Shown piece after piece: positions 32,740 to 43,931 of a DNA stretch of 64,000 nucleotides. The first letter of the stretch is position 1. Each line of letters opens with the position of its first letter. A model generated the notes under the pieces. The model was given only the letters and a program-made list of their open reading frames with translations. It did not search any database and was not told where the DNA came from. This stretch comes from Acheta domesticus (Eukaryota > Arthropoda > Insecta > Orthoptera > Gryllidae), in contig JAHLJT010008446.1 in assembly GCA_031308135.1 (NCBI GenBank), positions 165,218,006 to 165,282,005 of the forward strand. The letters are read 5' to 3'. A program made the position numbers and the translations under genes.

Positions 32740-34857
32740 GAACAGAACAGAGAACTAGTGGTGCTTCCAACGCACATTTTTTTCGCTCTCCTTCTGTATG
32801 GTCCTGAATGCCATTCCACTACTTCATAAACCAGCAAAAGTATATTCTACCGGCAAAACGTTTTCCGTACCGAGACCCGACATTCGACACTCAAAGTCAA
32901 CGAACCGGCACTTATACTACTACGCCACACTCGTACCGCATGGGGCGAACAGAGCCATGAAAGAATCGAACCGACCTATAAAATGGTAAATGCATGATAA
33001 AAGAACAATTGATACGATGGTACATACGCTTTACAAATCTAAGAAGAGACGTAAAAAAATTGTTAAAAGTTAAAAATTTGAACAAATATATACAGACACT
33101 TCCAGTACATTTATCGTAATTATCAATATTTGTGATTCAAATGGTTTCACATGGTTTTAAAATAAAGTTTATAGAATTCTCAATTATTCCTATGACAACA
33201 AAGAATTCTGACAAATAATATTCCGCGACCAGGACACGAACCGCCGAAGCTTCCCTCGGAAGACCTGTACCAATCCTCGCTGATTAACGACTGCGACCAA
33301 AATGGAGGGCATGAAATTCACTTATAAAACAGTAATAGAGTATGATGGTTTCATTTCTCGCATTAGAAAACGAAAATATCCAGAGTATGTAAACAAATCG
33401 GCATTTGGCAAAACATTATTTGGAGTAAGCCGTTCACCGCTGCCTTTCTTGGTCATGTTTGAAAGACATGTTTTTCGCATGTTGACAATTACTGGCTTCC
33501 TAATGATAGAACTGATACAATTACGTTTTGACTAAAATATAAGTAGCTAGCCCGCATGTCACTTCCGTGGCGCAGCTGGATAAAGTGCCTTTGGGATAGA
33601 GATCTTCGGTTCGGAAGATGCTGAGTTCGATCCCCAGACGGGGATTTTAATTTGATGAATGTGATGTTGCAGGAAAAAACATTGAAGAGTGTAGATACTT
33701 TATTGAAAATCATTTGAAGTACTTCTACTAACGAATAGAATCAATGCAGATAAATAGACAGGACGTGTGTGTGTTTTCCCAAACTGCATTTTTTAAACAC
33801 TTTTTCAACTCTGCTATTCGATTTCTGGAGCGTATGGCATGTCAAATCAAGCGCTGTCTAGTATATATCTGTATGAACCAATTTAAGTAAAATTATGTGT
33901 ATTTTAACGTTAAATTGTAATACAATATAACCAGAACGCGTGCGATGAACTTACATATCCCTAAAGATTCCGAAATTATTATTACTTTCTCGCCGTACGA
34001 ATACTTCGTAAGAAGACCATGACGAAAATATCCAGAGTATGTAAACAAATCGGCAATCGGCATTTGAAAAATAACTACTGCGAGAAAATCTGTGCCATTC
34101 TATAGCATCACTAATTTATTTATATATTTACCGTCTCTTATTACACACGTGCAGAAAATTTAAAGAAAAAATTTGGAGCGGGTTTTGAGAATTTTTTTTT
34201 GTAAATTTGAATCACAATTTACGCAAAAACTACTCGTTTTTTCAAAAAATGGTGCATGACCTTATTGAAAGTGCTAATTTTGCACAACCGACTTGTCTGA
34301 GGCAAAAATTTCTATCTTCAATTTTGCAATTTTTAGATAGTTTTTTCTTATATTCGAAAAGTTGGGCTTATCAACGAAAATGATACCTACATCATTCCCT
34401 TAAACGTTCTTTGCACTATTCAACAACAAAATATAATCAACAAATTTGGAGCCATTTTCTTTTAACTTTGAAAATCTCAAAAATGGGCTTCATGTAAAGT
34501 ACCCTCAAATACCAAAATCTCGGTTTCAAATTCCAGAGGCCATGAGACGAGTAAAAACGATCAGGGAATTTCAATTTTCAAGAAAAACGGTGAACGGTTT
34601 ACGCGCTAGCGTTGACCACAGACGGACAGACGGACGTTTTGCCGTCAATCGATTTTGCCGTATCAAGAAGCAACAAAACATGGATTTTGACTACACCACG
34701 AGATAGAGAATTTTTTTCTAAATTTAGCAACAGGTTTTATCCACTTTTTCGTTACCAGACCCCTGCTATAAGAGTTTTTCTGGCGAAAAATCCCCGTTTT
34801 CCGGCGCACGATTACATAACTTTCTCTTCTTACGAAGTATTCGTAAGGTGAGAAAGT
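32740..34857 (-). repeat. Composite repeat, type B, near-complete minus copy (interrupted)
   Basis: Reading on the minus strand: palindrome (34819-34857), U body (34818-34056), linker (33403-33305), tRNA-like head (33300-33221, B box GGTTCGTGTCC), body, second tRNA-like stretch (about 32960-32880), and the end near 32740. A type A head segment of 619 bases (33404-34022) interrupts the U/linker junction and is flanked by 33-base perfect direct repeats. This is the best-preserved type B copy in the window. Confidence 0.6.
33404..34022 (+). mobile_element. Inserted type A tRNA-headed segment with 33-bp direct repeats
   Basis: The bases 33371-33403 (CGAAAATATCCAG...AAATCGGCA) recur exactly at 34023-34055. 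Between them lie the linker (GGAGTAAGCCGTTCACC), a tRNA-like head (A box TGGCGCAGCTGG 33568-33579, B box GTTCGATCC 33625-33633), a 330-base body shared with 3000-3320, and a truncated palindrome (33984-34015). Identical flanks identify it as an insertion with a target duplication. A SINE mobilised by LINE machinery is the likely reading, but 33 bases is long for that. Confidence 0.65.
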
Positions 34858-34869
34858 AAAAACTTTCAG

Positions 34870-35870
34870 ATTTCGCGCTTCTCCGTACGGAGGGCAGATC
34901 CGGTGACAAGTGGCAAATGCAGTTAAGCGAATTGTGATTGAACCGAACCGAACGACTGAGCCGGCAAGGCAGCGGGCTAATATAAGTTAAATTTAAATAC
35001 TTGGAATCGTTTCCTGGCGCCCAAACATAATCAATTATAGGAGCAATTATTAGGAAAATTTTAATAGAGTAAAGTAAGCAAGGAAAGAATAATTCTGCCT
35101 GTTTTAGAAAACCCCGTTTCTCACTGAATACAAAAAGTTTGGGTTCCGGACAACTGCACACTCTTCCTCCATCACTAGTTCCAAACCACAGGTAAGTCCA
35201 CCTCTCTGATGTTACAACGATTCTCTACTACTTAACTCTGTATTATGTAAGTCAAAATTATTCGTCCTAGAAATCATTTCACTATCCTCTATAATACTAC
35301 ATGGATAGACGGGAAGGTTTTGACAGTTTCTAAGAAATCCTCGACACAAAACCCTTCAAGAGTGCTACTGCTGGATACGGAATTACTCCCCAGTTCTCCA
35401 TCCAATGATTAAAGACGAAAAACTGATGTTTGTACATTATGATATCAAAACAGATGATTGCAACAAACCTCACATAGCTTTAAAAAATTGCTACCTAAGC
35501 CATTTAAAAGCAGGCTTTTGTGTCCAAGAGATACACAAAATTTGCAAGTGAGTTCAGCAGGGAAACGTTTTGGGGATGTGTGCACTTGAGGATAGATGAG
35601 AGAATGATGAGGGGCAAAGGGGGCACAGATTGAAATATGTGAAAATGATGAACATGTGGGGACAAATGAGGTCCGAATAATGTTTCTTAAGTAGTATTCT
35701 ACAAAAAGATATCTTTTTGAAATTAACATCTAAAAATGTAATATAAAGTTCTTTGGGGTGCCCACACCCTATACCACGGAAGGTCACAAATATGCAGAAT
35801 CTATGTCAATTTTGACTGAAAGAAAAATAAAGAAATTATCTCTCACAATAAAATTAGAGGGACTGTTTGT
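34870..35870. other. Centrin intron, no recognised element
   Basis: Apart from scattered short ORFs I find no inverted repeats, protein motifs or copies of other window repeats here. Confidence 0.45.
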
Positions 35871-36179
35871 TTACGCAATTTCATCTTCAATATTAAAATC
35901 GTCACGTTACAGAGTCTATTGGGCAAGTTGAAGTTAACTCTTGAACGTTTTGCAGCCACTGCACTGAAAGCCTGTCTCTTGGCACGTTTGGCAGCCACTG
36001 CCTGTCTCTTGGCAATTGGTAGTCAGTTTGTGAATTTACTGTAAGGTCAGTTTATTGTTACTTTAAATAAATTGTATTTTATTATTTTTATTAATTATTT
36101 TCAAATTTTATTAATTTGCTACTTATTAAAATTTTATAATCATTTTTATTAATGTTAGGATTTGTTATTTGATTACTTT

Positions 36180-37560
36180 GGAGTAAGGACATTAGAACTA
36201 AAACAAAAATCCAGATGTTTAAATCTTTGGTGGAGAGCACAGTAACATATGGATCTGAAATGTGGGTACTAAACCAAGCTCTGAAAAAAGAGGATTAATA
36301 GTCTTGAAAATGGCATAATATTCTGGGCAAGCTCATCCTATAGTATTCAGACCTTCAGATTGCAAAAGAAAATTATTCGAATAATGAAAAAATGCCTTCC
36401 ACGTGATCCCTGCAGGCCTCTTTTCATTGAGCTGGGAATCTTAACATTGCCTTGTCTATTTATTTACGAATCTGTAATATTTGTCAAAAACGACCTACTT
36501 ATCGGAGGGAACATATTTTCATGCAATATTGATATTTATAATTACAACACACGCCGTAGAAATCACGTGCATCAAGTGTCAGTATCAACAGCTCAGTACA
36601 AGAAATCAACATACATGTACGTTACTTTACACCGCATTGCCAGATGACATTAAACAATTAAAGTCAGTACACAAATTTAAGTAAAATCTTTTCTGCTGCA
36701 AAACTGTTTCTATACAATTTGAGACTATACTGATCGTCAAAAAGAAAAATAATGTTTATTGTAACAAAACAATGATATATAATGAATTAGTTTACGTTTG
36801 TATTGTATATATTTAAAAAAATATTTAATACGCCTGTAACAAGTAATGTACTTCAGCTTCCGGGTCAATGACCCCCATTTCGATCAGGTTTTTGTCCAGT
36901 TTCCCTGATCCATTGAGCAAATGCTGAGATGGCCCCTTGTTTTGCTTCTGGACGTAAATGTAGCTTCACTGTGCGCACGTTTTGTTAAGCACTCCTTTTG
37001 CTTGTAGTTCATTTACCGTTGAAATTGATTTTCTATAACTCGGAAACAAACATTTTTCAAATATTTTTATTTTTCTAAAATAATTATTTTCTAAATTAAT
37101 TCTTTCGTTTTCTATTTTCGTAGTTTTTCTTTTAATTCTGAGCCTCAAGAAAATGTGCACAGATAAATCTCTTTTCCCACACGTCATATACAGTTTTTAC
37201 TGTTTTTTTGACAAATAAATAAAGAAAACAGTTTTTGGAGAAGATGCTGTGGAGTCATGCTGCTTGATCATGTAAAAACAGAGACTATAAAAAGGCAATT
37301 AAATATAGAAGGATGTTTAAATGATGTTGAAAAGAAAAGATTGTTATGGTACGGCCATTTACAAAGGATGGATTCAGAAAGATTGCCCAAAAAGGTTTAT
37401 AACTGGACACCAGCAAGACGAAGGAAAAGAGGACGGCCAAGGATGGACGGACATGGAAGGATGGTGTAACAGTGGCAATGGAAAGAAGAGATATATTACA
37501 ACACTCTTGGCATGACAAAACAAAATGGCGCCTTGGATGCGATAAACGGCCAACATAAAG
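36180..37560 (+). mobile_element. RTE-like LINE 3' fragment, itself interrupted
   Basis: The left piece (36180-36295) encodes TKTKIQMFKSLVESTVTYGS, with EMWVLNQALKKED after it. The right piece (37220-37500) encodes VEKKRLLWYGHLQRMDSERL with PKKVYNWTPARRRKRGRPR after it. These are consecutive segments of the RT C-terminus in RTE-like and related LINEs (YGSE.W, then RW.GH..RM, then GRP). A CR1-like LINE sits between them. A frameshift follows GRPR. Confidence 0.65.
36296..37215 (+). mobile_element. CR1-like LINE 3' end, 5'-truncated
   Basis: The frame starts NGIIFWASSSYSIQTFRLQK, then IIRIMKKCLPRDPCRPLF, LGILTLPCLFIYESVIFVKN and YNTRRRNHVHQVSVSTAQYK. These are the classic final 120 residues of this LINE type; LPDDIKQLKSV near 36640 ends the ORF in another frame. 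The 3' UTR ends CAGTTTTTACTG and then AAATAAATAAAG. The same 3' end is present at 28575-28622. Confidence 0.7.
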
Positions 37561-38453
37561 CTGTAAACATCGCTGTAAGCTGTAAAGAACGGCCAACATA
37601 AAGGTGTGTATATATATATATATATATATTGTTATAAATAATGAAGAGCTTGGTGGTGATGTCTCACGAGATTTCTTGCCGATTTCTCACTAAGCCAGCT
37701 TTCATTAAATACTAATAATTTTTACGTCGCGGTTATTACATCAAACATAACTTCCCTTCATATCTTCAGTATCACACTTTCGTTCCCTGAGCACAATGGA
37801 CACAATCGCATAAAGAAACGTTTTGTTTGCCCCCTCATGCTGTCTACACTACCCATCCCGCCCTGCCCTGCCTCACTCAGCTCGAAATGATTTCTATCTG
37901 TCAGCGGCGTTCTTGCCTGCCCAAAGTCTTGAATAGGAAAAACAAAGAAACAAGAAAGTTTCTGCAGCATATGACCTGACGCTGACCTCCTCTGACCTAC
38001 CAGGTACTGTCTTGGATAAAGGCAAAGATTCACGGTTTCCAAATTCCCATAGGAAGAGCAGGTGCTCTCAGACAGGACTTGCGAAATAAAATAAAATCTT
38101 CGTATATTATTGCAGCTTTTGTGAACACTGGTTTTGTACAATAATTCATTGCAGTGTTACACGAGTATTTTATTTGATGTTTTTAACCACTGTGCATGCT
38201 ACTTTTTCGAAAAGCATTCACTGTTTTTTGTTTTCAGCAGCATTTTTGCAGCTGCAGACCATTAGTATAAAATATGTAGTTTTAGAGAAAGAAAGATTAC
38301 TTTAATTGTTACAGCGGAAGTCAACAAGTTACTCTAAGTTGAACCTAGAATCTCAAATTACTCATGTTAAATTCGCATGCATTTGATGGTCATTGATGTT
38401 GAAAATTAGTTTCTTAAACAAAACTTCAATTGTATTTATGTAAATATACATAC

Positions 38454-38535
38454 CGGTATTATCTTTGTCGATTTCTGCTACCATTCTTTTAATTTCTTCT
38501 TTCTTGGGTTCAAAACCTAGCGCTCGCATAGCTAC
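38454..38535 (-). CDS. CETN2: Centrin, coding exon with EF-hand 2 (start)
   Basis: Eighty-two bases after a TGTTTTAG acceptor encode [20 protein letters not shown] and EIDKDNT plus the first base of a Gly codon. The donor reads GTATGT. The EF-2 loop (DKDNTGILTFDD across this exon and the next) has Asp at position 12, so it is likely a weak site, as EF-2 is in other centrins. The [15 protein letters not shown] block is the most conserved centrin signature. Confidence 0.95.
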
Positions 38536-38924
38536 CTAAAACACAAAATTGTTCAATACAATAACTTCTACACTTCAACTCATAATATTTCACCTAACAA
38601 TAATTCAAGTGATAACACTTCAACTAACAATACTAAACTGGCCTATCATACACTACCTTCATACACTACTTTACTGGCCTATCTTTCTCAAATTCTCAAA
38701 ATGCAGCACGTGTACGCCCATTACTTCGTGAAACCGTGATGTTATTCAATTCAATAACTCGCTATTTTTTACGAAGTAGAAAACACCCCCACCACGTACC
38801 TAGACATGCGACTCAAGTGTTCATGAAGGAAGAGACTAAAATCTTCAGATGTTAATGTTCAGTACAACAGTTCGTTTCAAACTAAAGGTAAACCTATTTC
38901 ATAAAACAGTTTCAGTTTGTTCCT

Positions 38925-39290
38925 TATACGTCGTTCATCCCAGGAGCGTTTTCGAAGAAAGGAGATACCGTCTCTTGTAAACAGTTACCCGCACCAAATC
39001 ACACTTTATGCCAATATTCACAGGTGAAAAGTGCGAAATATTTTCTGTAATAAAAAATTTGCCGCGGCACGATTAGTTACATTTAACTGGTTATGAATTT
39101 CCGAAACGTGGTCCGCCAAGGGAGTGTCTTCGGAGAAAGAGACCGCTGCTTCTAAATAATATGTAATATATTAACCCATATCAAATAACACTGTATGGCA
39201 GAATATCCCTCAAACCTGTTCGAAATATATTGTGTAATAAAACAATTGCCGCGGCACGATTAGTTTCCCATTATAAACAGGAGAGGAACA
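38925..39290 (+). repeat. Two diverged tandem units, period about 187 bases
   Basis: The core GCCGCGGCACGATTAGTT occurs at 39061 and 39248. The preceding sequences also align (CAGGAGCGTTTTCGAAGAAAG with AAGGGAGTGTCTTCGGAGAAAG; CAAATCACACT with CAAATAACACT; TGTAATAAAA in both). This looks like a small satellite-like array. No coding signal. Confidence 0.65.
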
Positions 39291-39329
39291 CCACTACCTC
39301 AGGGTCAATTTATTTATTTGTTGATATTT

Positions 39330-39726
39330 CAGGGCACGTCAACTATTGGCCCTGTTATGGTAAATATTTTTTCTCGTGAGATGGCGGTGCTTCCCAGCTC
39401 GATGGTAAGATCCGGCGCCGACCTACACGTTGGCTTACGGATTGTTTTCCCCTCCAAAAATCTCCCCTCGTGGGGACCGTCCCAGCCGCGACAAGCTTTA
39501 CATCATCGACTTGTCTCCACACTTGTGGGGAAATATAATGTATGTAATGTTTGTAAGGAGAATAGGACAAGAAACACGAATCAAAGATAGCGTGCAGTCC
39601 ATGGTTCGCTGAGAGTGTACTGCTACGGCATTCGCCTCTTGATCTAGGAATAACGGAAAAATAACAATCACAACAGCCCTGCCGCTAGAGTTCTCCTCCG
39701 TATAGCAGCTGAATTCGACCTAGCTA
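39330..39726 (-). repeat. SINE-like repeat (family S, copy 2), interrupted by mariner
   Basis: It shares with window positions 35-375 the blocks around GATGGCG, GCGCCGACCT, TCTCCTCC and GAATTCGACCTAGC. Sequence resembling the continuation (GTCGAAAATTACGCCACCG, compare GTAGAAAATCCTGCCGCCG) is found after the mariner, at about 40435-40455. The tRNA-like head is not preserved. Confidence 0.5.
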
Positions 39727-40420
39727 CGAAGGTAATCCCAAAAGTAAGGTCTCCTATTTTTTGTATGTACATAGACCTGTTTATTTCCACAATGGTTTAT
39801 ATCAGTTTACACCTTGAACATTTATCTATTTTTCGACATAATCGCCATTTCTGTCGATGCATTTTTGTAGATGCTGTGACAGTTTTTTATGCCCATGTCA
39901 TACCAGCTCGCCGCCATGCTGTTCAGAAAGTTCTGCACCTCTTCTTTCACCTCGTCGTCGGAGATTAATCGCATTCCGGCCTAATGTTCTTTCAACTTAG
40001 GGAACAGGTGATAGTCACTGGGCGCCAAGTCGGCACTATAGGGTCGGTGGGTGATGATGTTCCACGGAAACTGTTGCAGGAGAGCAACTGTTTGCCGAGC
40101 GATGTGTGGGCGAGCGTTGTCATGGAGAATGTGTACGCCCTTGCTCAACATTCCTCTTCTCCGGTTCTGAATGGCCCGTTTGAGACGCAGTGCCCTTTGC
40201 CTTCAAAAACCGAATAACTGCGCGCAATTCGCATTTGGTGGTAACATCCAACGGGAGCACCATTCTCAACGGCTGCCAAGCCAAGACTGAGCGCCTCAGC
40301 GCTGCGTGCGCATCTTTACACACAGGGCGGGAAGCACTCTTCGTATCAGTGTGACCAACTGCCACACAGAATTCTGTACTTATAAAAAAATAGCAGACCT
40401 TACTTTTGGGATTACCCTCG
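39727..40420 (-). mobile_element. Internally deleted mariner element with TA duplication
   Basis: Terminal inverted repeats of about 28 bases (GGTAATCCCAAAAGTAAGGT core) are flanked by TA at 39725-39726 and 40421-40422. The minus strand encodes the transposase start MVLPLDVTTKCELRAVIRFL (about 40200-40262). After a deletion comes the catalytic half: HILHDNARPHIARQ, PYSADLAPSDYHLFP and the C-terminal YDMGIKKLSQHLQ with GDYVEK. The D34D region keeps both visible catalytic Asp residues, but a stop follows LKEH and the middle is missing. At 694 bases it is about half the usual 1.3 kb. Confidence 0.9.
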
Positions 40421-40745
40421 TACATTAAGCCTGCGTCGAAAATTACGCCACCGAACCGTTGGCGCGCCAAATCTAGAACATACCGGTGAGAGTCGCGGCA
40501 GAGAGCGACATTGCTGGCTCTAAGCTACTTCAGCCCACCTCCTGCATTAAAACATGCACTCCACTTACGGGACGAAAATCAGCTGCCTCGCCTGGAAATA
40601 ATATATGCATTCACTGGGGTTTTATATTCGTTGTACATCTGTACATCTTATTCAATGCTTTTCTCAATGTTACAAAGTTTTTCTCTGCCCGCAAAACCAA
40701 TCTAACACTAAGTGTAAGTGAACAAAACAGATGGTACAGAATATA

Positions 40746-42310
40746 GTCAATTGATTGATTGAATAGGGTTTAGAGGGCGCTTCAACTACTGTGGCGATTT
40801 GTTCCCACGCCAAAGTATTTGAAAAAAATTAAGTGTTGCAGATGCAACATACCAGGAGCATTCCACGGTCACGTGTGGGACATTTGTACGCATTTTCTAT
40901 TTAGTTGTTACCGCATAAAAATTAAGTATATAGTTTTATTTTTCTGAATAACGGGTGAAACAAAGAGCAAACAATGACTTATTTTTTGACATATAGAAAA
41001 TAGTTATATCTTTCTAATTTTTTGAGTAAAAGCAAAAAAATATATGGTCACGTGCGGGACAAGTGAATATTACCTCATTAACAAAGACTTCTATTCAGAT
41101 AAGATTACCAGCCCATCTGCGGGTGCAGCAAGCGTGTATTATTTTTTTCTGAAATCCTCATACATAAATGTATAGTTTCAGATAAATACAACCACGAAAA
41201 CATCAGTTCCTGGACTTGTATGATTTTCTTTATAATCGTCACGTGCGGGACACTAGGGTAGGACCAGAGTAGGGAAATGGTCACTCCCATGTTGGTCATC
41301 GAGAACAGTTCACTCTACGATGGTAGATAGCGATGGACTGCAGAGTGCCAGATCGATTGACAAGGTGTTTGAAGCCATAGTATTTGTATAAGTAATAAGA
41401 ATGATTTCCGGAATTCAGAAGAATTACGTTTTGCTGGTCAATAATATTTTCGAGGATAGAACCTCTCGAGCCGGTCCTCGTGCCACCCCAGAGGGGATTG
41501 TGGGCATTGAAGTCCCCCCACAATAAGAAAAGTGGCGGGCAACTGAGAAAACGCATCTTCGAGTTCCTCTTGTGACACGACTTAGCCAGAAGGAATGTAT
41601 ATACTACACAGCGTAAATGAAAAGGACGGTAGGTGTACCCGAACGCAAACGGTTTGAAAGTCAGTTCGAAAGTTATGTTCCTCAGACAACAGGGTGTCAC
41701 GGATGAGTACCACGACGCCGCCGTGAGCACGAAGTCCGTCGTCTTGATCGAACCGATAGATGCTAAATCCGCGAAGACGGGATGATGAGGAAGATGATGG
41801 GTTTCCTAAAGGCAGACTATAAATGATCTGTGGCAAGAAATTATCAATCTTAATTCTTGAGTGGGTGCGAAGATCATTTAAATTCCATGAGAGAGCCATT
41901 ATAAGAAATTATTTCTTTGGTTGCTTTTTTTCTTTCTCGCCTTCTGAAGGGTTGTAGAGGAACTCTCGTGGTGATCCTCGTCAACAGCAGAGTCATCCTG
42001 ACTGCTGCTGGATATGGTCACGTGTGTAGGGAGGATTTCCCGTTTTTTTTGCCACAAGTGACCGAAATCTACATGGGCTGCAGGATTGTCCGATGTGAGT
42101 CTTGGAAGCAGTAAAAGGTGGACGGGACTTTGATGACGTATGTTTGTTTGGAGGTGATATCTGCTTGGGGTCGATTTCCGTAAGGGTCTCAGCGGAAGTC
42201 ATCAATGGCTGGTGGAGTTTTGGGAGAGAGGTTTTAAATTTCGTGGGTATGATCACTTTCCCACCTTAAATACACGCCGTATCTTCGCGGAAGTCCTCCG
42301 GGAAGGCTAA
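40746..42310 (-). mobile_element. I-like LINE, second copy, internally deleted
   Basis: The 3' end (GAAGCGCCCTCTAAACCCTA, AATCAATCAAT tail, about 40746-40775) matches the copy at 20206. About 500 bases of 3' UTR-like sequence lead directly to the endonuclease frames (41296-41899: FDQDDGLRAHGGVVVLI, FTLCSIYIPSG, LLWGDFNAHNPLWGG), then an ORF1 end (about 41990-42300). RT and RNase H are deleted. The subfamily is related but clearly distinct, with about two thirds identity in protein blocks by eye. Confidence 0.75.
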
Positions 42311-42708
42311 AAAAGTACCCAATTTACACAATTCGACTACTTTTTTATTTCTGGGTTAAATTTTCTGTGGTCAAATATATTAATTTCTTTTGTAAATTAT
42401 ACACAATTTACAAGTTTCTGGAGCGTTTATAAGCTTCAATAATGCAGATTTTTGCCTAGCAAGCATATTTTCAAACCAACTTTTGAGTACTTATTGCGGC
42501 TCAGCCATTTGGAATATCCAAGTAGTTTATTAGACAAAATATGCTTCAAATTGTCTGAAGAACTTACTTTCGAAGTTTCGACGTTTCCTCCCCGGACACC
42601 TTGTATACATTTATATACAAAATTAAAGAAAACTGAATTGCCTGCCGCTGCGACAAAAAAATCCATGAACCCTTTTTTGAGTGGCAAGTTACAAACACAC
42701 ATTACGTA

Positions 42709-43630
42709 TATACCGGGTCTTTATCGTATCTCACAACCCATGAATGGAAATACCACCTCTTGTTTTGGCAATTTGGGAACGCGTGAAATACCTTCGACAT
42801 CCCTTTCACTTTTAGCGACCCCCGTCCGCGTGCCCTCAGATTTCGGGCTGAGAGAATGTGCCTAATTTTAGTCGGAAGAAAGAAAGTACTTATTCTGTCT
42901 TTGTTATTCTTCAACGTCCTACAGCCACTATACCGAAAAGAGTAAACGCCTGTCTCTTGGTAAATGGTGGTCACTTGGAGCATATACTCGTTTTTTAAAG
43001 GAAATTATGTTTTCTTATTTTTTATTATTTTCAATAATTATTATTTTACCACTTATTTATATATTATTAGCATTTTTAATAATTTTATTAAGATTATTTG
43101 CTTAATATCCAGATTCCATAATGATAGTTATACATTATTGTTATAAATAATAAATTGCTTCGTGGTAATGTTTCATAAAATATCTTTCTGATTTCTCTCT
43201 GAGCTGGCTCTCAATAAATAATAATTATTGTTACGTTGCTGTTAATAAGTCGATAAATCAAACATAACTTTCCTCCAAATCTTCAGTATTACAGTTTTGT
43301 TTCTTAAGCATGCTGGAAATATTTGCTTAAAGAGTCGTTCTGTTTCCTGGCTCGAGCCTCAGCCCACCTTGCTCCACCGCACCCACTCTGTGCGGCGCCG
43401 AAAAGATTCCGACGTGAAAGCCGCGAACCTGCCCTCCTAAGGGGGAAAACACAGAAACCGGGAAGTTGCTGCAGCTTATGACCTGACGGCCGCCTCCTCC
43501 TCTACCGTATCAGCGTGACAGGCACGGATGTCTTGAAAGGCGCCCAAAGAGACGCGGTTGCCAAATTACCAAAACAAGAACAAGTGCTCTCAGAAATGGC
43601 TAGCGAGTTAAGCTAAAGACTCTGTACATA
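42709..43630 (+). mobile_element. Long-TIR MITE (family M), complete copy
   Basis: Left arm TACCGGGTCTTTATCG and onward, right arm (reversed) TACAGAGTCTTTAGCTT and onward. The two arms stay similar for about 80 bases (CTTGTTTTGGCAATTTGG). The internal sequence aligns over its length with 1817-2883 in reverse orientation. TA is present at the left flank and within a few bases of the right end. It is nonautonomous. GC-rich patches at 43350-43520 look promoter-like but are repeat sequence. Confidence 0.7.
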
Positions 43631-43784
43631 CCAAACCGTTAATATTACCAGGTGAACATACAACGCAATTAAAAGAAATTGCATAATCCACTATTGTAAC
43701 TTGAAATTAAAAGAAAAATGAACATTAGGTTGTTGAAAAATAAAGGATTAAAAATGTCAGTGCCTCAAACACTAGCGGTCTTAC

Positions 43785-43931
43785 CTTCAATTCTTTGATA
43801 TCAATTTGTCCTTTTCCTTCTGTATCAAATAATTCAAAAGCCTCTTTCATGTCACGTTTCATTTCTTCAGTAAGATGTGATTTCTGTCCTGATTGCTTCC
43901 TATTGGCAGGACCTCTACGGAACGAATTGGA
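43785..43931 (-). CDS. CETN2: Centrin, N-terminal coding exon with EF-hand 1
   Basis: Forty-nine codons from [20 protein letters not shown] to the EF-1 loop [12 protein letters not shown] and LK, between a GACTTTCAG acceptor and a GTAAGA donor. Both splice phases are 0. The basic N-terminal tail and the EAFELFD helix are typical. The EF-1 loop has Glu at position 3 and Lys at position 5, so calcium affinity may be low. An in-frame ATG at 43952 would give seven extra residues without splicing. The good acceptor and the SNSF start, like M(A)SN-F, favour an upstream exon holding only the initiator. Confidence 0.92.

Larger units (their letters stand above)
35880..38095 (+). mobile_element. Long-TIR MITE (family M), third copy, split by LINEs
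   Basis: The left half (about 35880-36175: TACAGAGTCTATTGG, CAGCCACTGCACTGAAAG, AT-rich core) and the right half (about 37620-38095: TTGTTATAAATAAT, AACATAACTTCCCTTC, ATGACCTGACG) match the left and right halves of the copy at 42709-43630. The 1.4 kb between them is LINE sequence absent from the other two copies. The ends are more degraded than in the other copies. Confidence 0.6.

Noticed and set aside
33555..33645. Functional tRNA gene
   Set aside because: A and B boxes are present, but the acceptor stem does not pair well, related copies at 2886-2990 and 46412-46492 carry the same linker upstream, and a long shared body follows. It is a tRNA-derived repeat head.
32740..34860. LTR retrotransposon (direct repeats around an insert)
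   Set aside because: The direct repeats are only 33 bases, no primer-binding site, polypurine tract or gag-pol is present, and the insert is a tRNA-headed repeat.
37605..37630. TATA box of a promoter
   Set aside because: It is a TA dinucleotide microsatellite at a repeat junction with no gene downstream.
39755..40470. Host coding gene on the plus strand (67 and 77 codon ORFs)
   Set aside because: They are shadows of the mariner transposase on the minus strand.
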